Part shown: positions 57,670 to 64,000 of the stretch, piece after piece | Layout of the letters: every line of letters begins with the position of its first letter | Numbering within the stretch: the stretch's first letter is position 1 | NCBI RefSeq assembly: GCF_040939125.1 | Contig: NZ_CP162495.1 | Span: forward strand, 3,720,001-3,784,000 | Direction: 5' to 3' | DNA from: Clostridium sp. BJN0013 | GTDB lineage: Bacteria; Bacillota; Clostridia; Clostridiales; Clostridiaceae | Length of the DNA: 64,000 nt | Made by a program: the position numbers and the translations under genes | The notes under the pieces: generated by a model | Seen by the model: only the letters and a program-made list of their open reading frames with translations | The model's database searches: none | Told to the model about the DNA's origin: nothing

Positions 57670-57800
57670 TTATTGTTCGTACATCTCAAGTTCCGTTCTG
57701 GAAATTGCAATATCCTTTAGTAAGTCTAAAAATAATAAGAGTGTATCTTCCACAAGGGTAACTTGATTAATAGTTAAATCATTGTATAATATCTTCTGAA
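57670..57800 (-). pseudogene. Possible remnant gene at the left edge of the IS110 element
   Basis: A minus-strand frame without a start ends at TAA 57672-57670. The last 42 codons, including LLLFLDLLKDIAIS and ending ELEMYEQ, have a coding-like residue mix, unlike the non-coding frames around. Further upstream the frame enters the insertion element. It could be the tail of a gene cut by the insertion. I recognise no family. Confidence 0.3.
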
Positions 57801-58014
57801 TAGAGGTTAGATGTATTCCTCCTGGGAGGACTCCTTCGGAGTTCCTATACCCGTGAAAAAGCGTATCATTCCATCAGTGAGATTAGATGTTTAGCTGGTT
57901 GAGTTTCTTCCCTTGCGGAAGAATTACTCGTGTCACAAACGAGGTTGTTAGCTCACTGTTAGGTATGGATACTCTGTTCTATCTTCAAAAATATATGAAA
58001 AGGAGATATTTACA
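57800..58014 (+). ncRNA. Candidate bridge RNA in the IS110 left end
   Basis: The 200-odd bases before the IS110 recombinase are non-coding and hold a run of hairpins: TCCTCC with GGAGGA (57817-57830), ACTCC with GGAGT (57830-57842), TTCTTCC with GGAAGAA (57905-57923) and CTCGT with ACGAG (57927-57943). IS110-family elements of the IS621 type encode bridge RNAs there, with loops that pair with donor and target DNA. Position and structure fit; the guide loops were not resolved. Confidence 0.55.
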
Positions 58015-59313
58015 ATGTCAAAATTTTTTAATTTACCTGTAGTAGGTATCGATGTTTCTGCTGATTATTCTATGGTTGCAATACTAGCCCCTGATGGAGC
58101 AGTTTATAGAAAGGCTTTCAAGATAATGCACACTTCTGATGGTTTCTCTTATCTTCTCAAAGAAATGAGAAAAGTGGAAAAAGAGTTCTCCATGAAACCA
58201 TCACTTTTCATGGAATCAACTGGTGTTTACCATTTAACTCTTTTCCACTTCCTAAAGAATAACGAATTAGAAACTTTCGTTATAAATCCTCTTATTACTA
58301 ATAGTAACAAAAATTTAGGAATAAGAAAAGTGAAAAATGATAAAATGGATGCCTTAACTATTGCAAACATAGCAAAATTTCAAAATATAAAAATGTCTGA
58401 TTATTTAGATATCCCAATATTTGCTGTAAGATCACTTTGTCGTGATTACTACAGCCTTATAGATAACCGTTCCCAGTTCAAGAAAAAGTTATCTTCTGAT
58501 CTTAGAACGTTTTTTCCTGGATATCATAATGTTTTTTCTGACGTAGCTGGTGTTACTTCATTAGCAGTTTTAAGTAAATTTTCATCCCCTAAAGCAATTG
58601 TTGATGCACCAAAAGATGATTTAATTGCTTTACTAAAGGAAAATTCTTGTAAATCAATTGACTGGTGTACAAACACATATAACAAACTTTTAAACGCTGC
58701 ACTAAGTGCTGTACAAATAGGAATAACCAATAATTCCTTTAAAGTAACTATAGGCATAAATATAAAGCTTTTAAACATCATTAATGAACAAATTGAAACT
58801 CTAGTAAATGAAATAGAATCAGCAGTTAAAAATGACTCAACACCTGCTTCATTTAAGAACAACATAGCATTGCTTCTTTCTTTCAAAGGTATAGGCTTTA
58901 TTACAGCTGTAACCATAATGAGTGAAATAGGCGATCCTACAAGGTTCAAGCATCCAAAAGAAATGGTTGCTTTCTTTGGAATTGACCCTTCAGTTAGTCA
59001 ATCCGGGAAATTTAATAGTGACCAAAATAAAATGTCCAAGCGTGGTACACGCTTTGGTAGAAGAGCACTTTATGCTGCTGCTCTTGCATCAATAAGAAAA
59101 TCCAAAACTGGTAAACCAATTAACAGTGTTCTTTACCAGTATCGCAATAAAAACTTAAATGGTAAGAAGAAGAAAGTTGCTCTTTGTGCAATTATGCACA
59201 AACTTGTAAAGTACATATTTGCAGTTCTTAGAGATCAAAAGCCTTATGAAATTCGTGAACCAAAACTGCACAACCAAATGTATGTTACTAATTTTTCAAG
59301 ATCAGTTTCTTAA
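58015..59313 (+). CDS. IS110 family recombinase (DEDD transposase)
   Basis: 432 residues. The N-terminal RuvC-like domain has VGIDVSAD (Asp13), FMESTGVYH (Glu67) and KNDKMDALTIA (Asp109, Asp112). The C-terminal Tnp domain has LSFKGIGFITAVTIMSEIGD near 290 and FFGIDPSVSQSGKF near 321-333, with the Ser used for strand exchange, then the KRGTRFGRRALYAAAL motif. All expected residues are intact. AAGGAG lies 8 bases before the ATG. Confidence 0.93.
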   Translation: MSKFFNLPVVGIDVSADYSMVAILAPDGAVYRKAFKIMHTSDGFSYLLKEMRKVEKEFSMKPSLFMESTGVYHLTLFHFLKNNELETFVINPLITNSNKNLGIRKVKNDKMDALTIANIAKFQNIKMSDYLDIPIFAVRSLCRDYYSLIDNRSQFKKKLSSDLRTFFPGYHNVFSDVAGVTSLAVLSKFSSPKAIVDAPKDDLIALLKENSCKSIDWCTNTYNKLLNAALSAVQIGITNNSFKVTIGINIKLLNIINEQIETLVNEIESAVKNDSTPASFKNNIALLLSFKGIGFITAVTIMSEIGDPTRFKHPKEMVAFFGIDPSVSQSGKFNSDQNKMSKRGTRFGRRALYAAALASIRKSKTGKPINSVLYQYRNKNLNGKKKKVALCAIMHKLVKYIFAVLRDQKPYEIREPKLHNQMYVTNFSRSVS

Positions 59314-59339
59314 CCACTTAGACAAATTAATTATGGTCC

Positions 59340-59371
59340 AAATTGGATAAATTATTTCCAATTTAGTTTTA
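59340..59371 (+). terminator. Hairpin after the IS110 recombinase
   Basis: AAATTGGA (59340-59347) and TCCAATTT (59357-59364) form an 8-bp stem followed by AGTTTTAGT. It is a weak to fair terminator for the recombinase. Confidence 0.5.
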
Positions 59372-59458
59372 GTAAAAATTTGCCATAGTTCGTATTTTTT
59401 TATGGTTTGTTTGCCATGCTCTTTTTTGCTCTTAAATTTAGTAAATAAATTTTTTAAA

Positions 59459-60154
59459 TTAACTATTGACTTTTACTAGCTGGTCTTTATATTTTATTGG
59501 GTCTTTATAGCCAGCCTCTTTAAAAGCTTTTAATCTTAACCTACAACTATCACAAATACCACAGGCAAATTCTTCTCCATTGTAGCATGTCCATGTTTTT
59601 TCATATTTTACTCCTAAATCCATACCTATTTTAATCTCCTCTGATTTTGTTTTATACAGAAATGGAGCATGTATTTTTATATATTTTTTATACTCTACAG
59701 CACACACAGTTCCTAAATTTATTGTTTTTTCCATGGAATCAATAAATTCATGTCTGCAATCTACATATCCTGAATAATCCACCTCGCTTACTCCTATAAA
59801 AATATCATAGGCTCCTATTGTCTCTGCATAAGAAGCTGCATAAGATAAAAATATCATATTCCTTGCGGGTACATAGGTAACAGGTATTTTCTCATTTTCT
59901 TCATTAAATTCAGGTACCTTTATAGAATCATCTGTAAGTGCAGAGCCCCCCCAAGCATTCATATTTGTAGTAACCAGGACAAAATCTGCTGCACCTGCAC
60001 CACTGGCAATATCCTTTGCACACTGAATTTCCTTCTTATGTCTCTGACCATAATCAAAACTCATGGCATAAACTTCGTACCCCTGACTTTTAGCTAAATA
60101 TAAAACTGTAGTAGAGTCAAGTCCGCCAGACAGTAAAACCACTGCTTTTTTCAT
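59459..60154 (-). CDS. queC: 7-cyano-7-deazaguanine synthase
   Basis: It converts carboxydeazaguanine to preQ0 with ATP and ammonia. 231 residues: the PP-loop [14 protein letters not shown] near 9, RHKKEIQCA near 42, and the zinc Cys set C...CGICDSC near 195-206. Its ATG overlaps the activase stop as ATGA, which is translational coupling. queT lies on the other side of the IS110 element. No queD, queE or queF is in the window. Confidence 0.95.
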   Translation of the reverse strand: MKKAVVLLSGGLDSTTVLYLAKSQGYEVYAMSFDYGQRHKKEIQCAKDIASGAGAADFVLVTTNMNAWGGSALTDDSIKVPEFNEENEKIPVTYVPARNMIFLSYAASYAETIGAYDIFIGVSEVDYSGYVDCRHEFIDSMEKTINLGTVCAVEYKKYIKIHAPFLYKTKSEEIKIGMDLGVKYEKTWTCYNGEEFACGICDSCRLRLKAFKEAGYKDPIKYKDQLVKVNS

Positions 60155-60936
60155 TTCAAATCCATCCTTTCAGCATAATAACAACAACCTATAGCCCCAT
60201 TAAATTGAGATTCTTTTAAAACTATTATTTTTTCATAATCATTTTTTAAATAGTTGTATATAGCCTGATTTTTAGCCACTCCACCGGACAATACAAGACT
60301 TTGTCCCTGAAATCTATTTAAAAAAGGCTTAATTCTTTTGTAAAGTGAATAGTTAACCCCTGCACAAAGTCTTTCAATTGCAATTCCCTCTGCTACTTTT
60401 CCAATTAATTCTGATTCAGAAAAAACTGCACAGGTAGAATTTAATTCCACAGGATCTTTATAAAATTTACACAAATCCTCTAAAGAAATTTCCAGCATAT
60501 TGGCCATATTTTCAAGATATCTTCCGCTCGATGCTGCACATTTTTCATTAAGTTCCAGGTCCGTTATCAATCCTTTTTCCACTCTTACCACTTTAACATC
60601 CTGTCCTCCTATATCTAGAAGTATAAAATTTTTTAATTCTGTTTGAAAAATTGCCCCGTAAACATGGGCCTTTATCTCATTTATGGACTTGAATAATTTT
60701 AAATCTGTGTTATTTCGCCCGTAACCCGTTGAAACTGCAGAATCAATATGTTTGATATTTAACCTTTCAAGATTGACTATCATCTTTCCATCATAACTGC
60801 AAAAATCCCTATAAAAAATCATAGTACTAATTTTATCTTTAAATACAATATGTCCATTTTCCATTACCACTATTTTTACTTCTCTGCTGCCTAAATCCAT
60901 ACCTAACCTTCTCAAAACTTTATTCCTCTTTTCCAT
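60151..60936 (-). CDS. BadF/HgdC-type ATPase activase of a 2-hydroxyacyl-CoA-dehydratase-like protein
   Basis: 261 residues of an ASKHA fold. The phosphate loop is [14 protein letters not shown], and [10 protein letters not shown] and [11 protein letters not shown] are the other ATP motifs. The two Cys that hold the dimer's [4Fe-4S] are in [13 protein letters not shown] (usually CAAGTG) and [14 protein letters not shown]. The start is uncertain: ATG at 60936 gives an overlap of 17 bases with the dehydratase gene; a TTG at 60915 after GAGG gives [10 protein letters not shown], which fits the family better. It should reduce its partner in an ATP-driven way. Confidence 0.85.
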   Translation of the reverse strand: MEKRNKVLRRLGMDLGSREVKIVVMENGHIVFKDKISTMIFYRDFCSYDGKMIVNLERLNIKHIDSAVSTGYGRNNTDLKLFKSINEIKAHVYGAIFQTELKNFILLDIGGQDVKVVRVEKGLITDLELNEKCAASSGRYLENMANMLEISLEDLCKFYKDPVELNSTCAVFSESELIGKVAEGIAIERLCAGVNYSLYKRIKPFLNRFQGQSLVLSGGVAKNQAIYNYLKNDYEKIIVLKESQFNGAIGCCYYAERMDLK

Positions 60937-61936
60937 TCATAACAATTAAATCTTCAAGCATATCCAGAAATGCCTCTAATCTTATTTTAGTTCTGGCATC
61001 TAAAAAATTAAGTTTATCCCCTTCTATAGTTAATATAGGTATATTGATTTCATTTTTTATAACTATATCCTCAATTTGTCTATGACAAAATGCCTGGGTA
61101 TAATGGATCAAAGCATCTATCTTTCTCTCTTTAATTTGCTTTTTTATTTCACTGAGTCTAAATTTTATATCATAGGGATAAGTGTAATCATAGTATTGTT
61201 CATAAATATCCTTAGCCCCCATAGCTCTTGAAAATGCGAATTCTCTCTGAACCTCATTATAAACAAAGCGTGCATTAAATTTTTCAACATAATCATATAT
61301 ATCACAGGGCATAGGGGGTACTCCTATAAAGCCGAGTCTTAATTTCTGAGTAAAGGGTTTTCTTTTTTTTATCTCTTCCAATTTATTTTTTATATCCCCC
61401 TCAAATTTACAAATATCGCTGTTAAAATCACTGGCACTTACCTGATAAAGATGATTTTCAAAACCCGAAACCTTGTTTTCTTTATAAGTCAATTCATCCA
61501 AGTATTTGATAAGGTATCTTATCTTATTCACTTTCTTTCTCACTCTTTCAACTTCACTATAGGAAACATTAAAAATGTTCATAAATTTATCAATAGATGC
61601 CTTAATATCACAAATATCATGACTTTGTGGAAATGCAAATGAATATATTTTTATACCTTTCATATCCAGTATGCCCTCTAAAGCCTTAGTATTAGAACAA
61701 TCACCTTCAGTGACTCCTACAATTTCACTAATCTTTTTATCCATACATACTCCAAAAATTCCTTTTTGCCATGCACAGCAACTTTTAGGAAAACCTTGTC
61801 TTTCTGCTATATCAATAAATTTTCCATAATCTTTTGAAGTAACGAAAATATTATTTAAGTCAACTACTTTATATCCTGCAGCTATCAAAACTTCATAAGG
61901 AACAGTAGTAGTTATTCCTATAGTTTTATCTCCCAT
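60920..61936 (-). CDS. 2-hydroxyacyl-CoA dehydratase D/HgdB-like protein (double-cubane type?)
   Basis: 338 residues. Several Cys suit a cluster: SCCAWQKGIFGVC (Cys53, 54, 64), EGDCSNT (Cys80) and THYTQAFCHRQIED near 284. The segment after Cys80 corresponds to the family's CD-x-K-x-x-x-E region. It stands with its own activase instead of a second dehydratase subunit, as in the double-cubane cluster proteins that reduce small molecules. The substrate is unknown. It is first in an operon with the activase and queC; copy D of the dispersed element lies upstream. Confidence 0.75.
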   Translation of the reverse strand: MGDKTIGITTTVPYEVLIAAGYKVVDLNNIFVTSKDYGKFIDIAERQGFPKSCCAWQKGIFGVCMDKKISEIVGVTEGDCSNTKALEGILDMKGIKIYSFAFPQSHDICDIKASIDKFMNIFNVSYSEVERVRKKVNKIRYLIKYLDELTYKENKVSGFENHLYQVSASDFNSDICKFEGDIKNKLEEIKKRKPFTQKLRLGFIGVPPMPCDIYDYVEKFNARFVYNEVQREFAFSRAMGAKDIYEQYYDYTYPYDIKFRLSEIKKQIKERKIDALIHYTQAFCHRQIEDIVIKNEINIPILTIEGDKLNFLDARTKIRLEAFLDMLEDLIVMNGKEE

Positions 61937-61962
61937 TTATTTCACCTTATCCTTAATTTTAA

Positions 61963-62115
61963 TCAAGTGATTCTTAGATTCAGTTAGAGTTTACTCATGA
62001 GAAATGCTTTCCTCCAATTTGAACCCTAGAAGAACTTATCCAGAGGCGCAGTAGCGCTTATACCCTCACTTTTGAAGAAGCTGGAGGTATCAGCTAACTG
62101 TCACCTTCGGATAAA
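61963..62115 (+). repeat. Dispersed structured element, copy D
   Basis: 153 bp, from TCAAGTGATTCTTAGATTCA to CCTTCGGATAAA. The mini-hairpin is GCGC-AGTA-GCGC, a perfect 4-bp stem with changed bases relative to copy C. Hairpin 1 is weak. The second large hairpin is CCCTCA with TGGAGG with one mismatch. It sits 26 bases upstream of the dehydratase-like gene, in the opposite orientation to it. Confidence 0.8.
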
Positions 62116-62455
62116 TTAACTTTAAATATTCACATAACATAAAAAGGCAGAAACAATCCCGCCTTTTAATCACAAAATAAACTATATAATTATACAGTTT
62201 CCCCCTAGTTTTGTTTATAGACAGGATGGTTTCGAACTGTCATTTATGTAATTTTAAATATTATTATATTCTATAAAGTGGCTAAAATCAAGGGTTTTAT
62301 AGTGAATATAATTTTTTATTTCTTGTTAAATGCTACCAAATCTTATTAAAATTCGTATTTTACGTTTGCAAATATGTTAGCAAATATGGATTTTACAAGT
62401 GATCTTACAAATAATAATTTTGCTAGTAATTATGTAGTAGAAAGGAAATGATAAT
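62116..62455. other. Gap before the NhaC-type fragment
   Basis: About 340 bases. It holds a hairpin terminator (62141-62167), a short GACAG...CTGTC dyad near 62220-62241, and two copies of GCAAATATG near 62368-62386. No gene is seen. Confidence 0.45.
62141..62167. terminator. Hairpin after copy D
   Basis: AAAAAGGC (62141-62148) pairs with GCCTTTT (62161-62167) around a 12-base loop. A/T flanks on both sides are consistent with a terminator; the gene it serves is not obvious. Confidence 0.6.
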
Positions 62456-62683
62456 ATGAGCCAAGGAATAGTTTCACTTTTTACACCTATAATAGTCATT
62501 GTCTTAGCTATGATTACAAAGAGAATAATAGCTGCACTTATTGTAGGAATTTTAGCTAGTAGCATATTACTTGCAGGAGGAAATATAATTAATGGATGTA
62601 TTTTAGCTACAGAACATTTAGTTAACGCAACTGCAAATAAAGAAAATGTTTATATAATAATGTTTCTATTTCTATTACGATGA
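62456..62683 (+). pseudogene. N-terminal fragment of an NhaC-type Na+/H+ antiporter
   Basis: 75 codons from an ATG with AAAGGA upstream. The residues GIVSLFTPIIVIVLAMITKR, then VGILASSILLAGG and NATANKENVYIIMFLF resemble the first helices of the NhaC family. The frame meets a stop at 62683, just where the IS1182-type sequence begins. The rest of the transporter is not in the window, so the gene is truncated and non-functional. Confidence 0.7.
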
Positions 62684-64000
62684 ACTACTCAATAATTACA
62701 GTGTTGACATGGGGCGTGGTGCCAAGGATCCCATCATGCTGTTTAAATACCTTATATTGAAGACAACCTATGAACTTTCCGATGAAGACGTAGTTGAAAG
62801 AACACTTTATGACATGTCATTTAAATACTTTCTGAATCTTGCACCTGAGGAAGTTGATCTGATTCATCCAAGTACATTAACAAAATTTAGAAAGCTACGC
62901 TTGAAAGATACGAATATGCTTGATTTATTAATCAAGAAAACAGTTGAAATTGCAATTGCTAAGGGAGTTTTAGCCAGTAGAACTCTTATAGTTGATTCCA
63001 CACATACCAAAGCAAGATATAACCAGAAGTCTGCTCAGGAAGTGCTATTGGAACGGGCAAAGTCTTTGAGGAAGGAAATCTACGCAGTTAACAGTGAGAT
63101 AAAAGAAAAGTTTCCTCAAAAGGTTACAGGTGATAAGATTAAAGATATTATAAGATACTGCCAAGATTTAATCAATGTTGTTGAACCTACACCTGAGCTT
63201 GTGATATATGAGAAGATTAAAGAACGACTCAATTATTTAAACGAGGCCATCGAAGATGACCTGGAGCAGTTAGCGCTTTCAAAGGATGAAGATGCCCGAG
63301 TAGGGCATAAGACAGCCGATTCTTCATTTTTTGGGTACAAAACACACATTGCAATGAGTGAAGAACGCATAATTACAGGAGCTACTATTACTACCGGAGA
63401 AAAATCCGATGGTAAAGAACTTCAAGAGTTAATTGAAAAAAGTCAAAACGCAGGCATGACAGTTGATGAGATAATTGGTGATACTGCTTATTCGGAAAAA
63501 GGAAATTTAGAGTATGCCAAAGAAAATCAAATCAAGTTGATTTCAAAACTTAATCCAATAATTTCATGTGGATCTCGTACGAAAGAGGAAGAATTCCAAT
63601 TCAACAAGGATGCTGGAATGTTTATTTGCCCTGCCGGTCATATAGCCATAAGAAAAGCCCGTCAGGGTAAGAAAAATCATAATAAAAATCAAGTTACTAC
63701 ATACTATTTTGATGTTAATAAATGCAAATGCTGTTCTCGAGGAGAAGGATGTTACAAAGAAGGTTGCAAGTCCAAGACCTATTCTGTATCTATAAAGTCT
63801 GATATTCATAAAGATCAAATGGCTTTTCAAGAAACAGAATACTTTAAGGAACGAGCAAGACAACGATATATGATTGAAGCTAAGAACAGTGAACTTAAAC
63901 ACCAGCACGGCTATGATATGGCATTATCGTCGGGCTTAATTAACATGCAAATGCAAGGTGCACTTACAATATTTACTGTTAATATCAAGAGAATCATAAA
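62666..64000 (+). pseudogene. IS1182-type transposase, 5'-truncated, running off the window
   Basis: An open frame runs from about 62670 to the right edge (about 440 codons) without a stop. It contains the helical GRGAKDPIMLFKYLILKT segment, the catalytic Asp in TLIVDSTHTKARY, the Asp in IIGDTAYSEKGN and the Glu in EAKNSELKHQHGYDMAL, plus a Cys-rich insert (CPAGH...CKCCSRGEGC). The first 30-40 residues usual in this family, including the start codon, are missing. The junction with the NhaC fragment shares a TTTCTATTTCTATT tract. The remainder lies to the right. Confidence 0.8.

Larger units (their letters stand above)
57800..59371 (+). mobile_element. IS110 family insertion element (ends approximate)
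   Basis: It consists of a non-coding left end with hairpins, the recombinase and a short right end. IS110 elements lack terminal inverted repeats, so the ends cannot be read exactly. It interrupts the minus-strand queC/queT run. Confidence 0.7.

Noticed and set aside
57584-57670. preQ1 riboswitch in front of queT
   Set aside because: A TAGAGA...TCTCTA hairpin is present, but neither the preQ1-I pseudoknot nor the preQ1-II core could be matched.
22847-62115. CRISPR array or tandem repeat origin for the dispersed elements
   Set aside because: Copies are 7-33 kb apart, about 150 bp long and in both orientations, with no spacers and no cas genes.
62220-62241. tRNA T-arm, suggested by GGTTTCGAAC
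   Set aside because: The flanks cannot form a 5-bp T-stem with a 7-base loop, and no acceptor, D or anticodon arm can be built around it.

Overview
The window is AT-rich and its gene set points to an anaerobic clostridium. The crt-bcd-etfB-etfA-hbd cluster followed by nfnAB, together with Rex, pyruvate carboxylase, a folate C1 branch and 2-hydroxyacyl-CoA-dehydratase-type iron-sulfur proteins, matches Clostridium kluyveri or a very close relative. That assignment is from memory of gene content and order; no database was searched.

Layout. 1-3518 is the end of an integrated element. It carries a metallophosphoesterase cut by the window edge, a frameshifted cREC gene, a YgiT-type zinc-finger protein, a replication-type HTH protein, an unknown protein and a tyrosine recombinase, which lies against the 3' end of guaA. 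3519-6868 is guaA and guaB, with a guanine-type riboswitch and terminator in front of guaB. 6981-9157 is groEL-groES under a CIRCE operator. 9391-12029 holds a TVP38-type membrane protein, a complete IS5/IS427-type insertion sequence and an OGG1-type glycosylase. 12177-20565 is the energy core on the minus strand: crt, bcd, etfB, etfA, hbd, then nfnA and nfnB, with rex upstream and a Rex-like operator before crt. 20885-34833 carries an ABC-F ATPase, a degenerate receiver/zinc-ribbon protein, a thiamine-binding-type protein, an M16C peptidase, a patatin, pyc, tsaD, a RusA-like protein and a DUF1836 protein. 35005-39797 holds an FAD oxidoreductase and the C1 genes folD, fchA and fhs. 40151-45103 holds a T-box-controlled aminotransferase, a DAACS symporter, an AraC regulator and a SerA-like dehydrogenase. 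45262-56637 covers two RNA-modifying or RNA-remodelling proteins, an ArsR regulator with a four-domain sulfur-transfer flavoprotein, a P-II protein with its ammonium transporter, a DUF134 protein, an Mrp ATPase and T-box-controlled ilvA. 57080-61936 is queT and a dehydratase-activase-queC operon, separated by an IS110-family element. The right edge holds a truncated NhaC-type gene joined to a truncated IS1182 transposase.

How it works together. Crt, Bcd/Etf and Hbd form the reductive C4 part of butyrate/caproate formation. Bcd/Etf couples crotonyl-CoA reduction to ferredoxin reduction, NfnAB turns NADH plus reduced ferredoxin into NADPH, and Rex senses NADH/NAD+ to tune the set. Pyc supplies oxaloacetate. 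Fhs, FchA and FolD supply C1 units; this FolD lacks the usual cyclohydrolase lysine, which would fit FchA doing that step.

The most unusual feature is a family of dispersed, roughly 150-bp, apparently structured elements. There are four full copies near 22.9, 34.9, 55.3 and 62.0 kb and shorter remnants near 28.3, 32.3 and 36.3 kb. Paired base changes in one short hairpin suggest that structure is conserved. I could not match the family to a named RNA or repeat.
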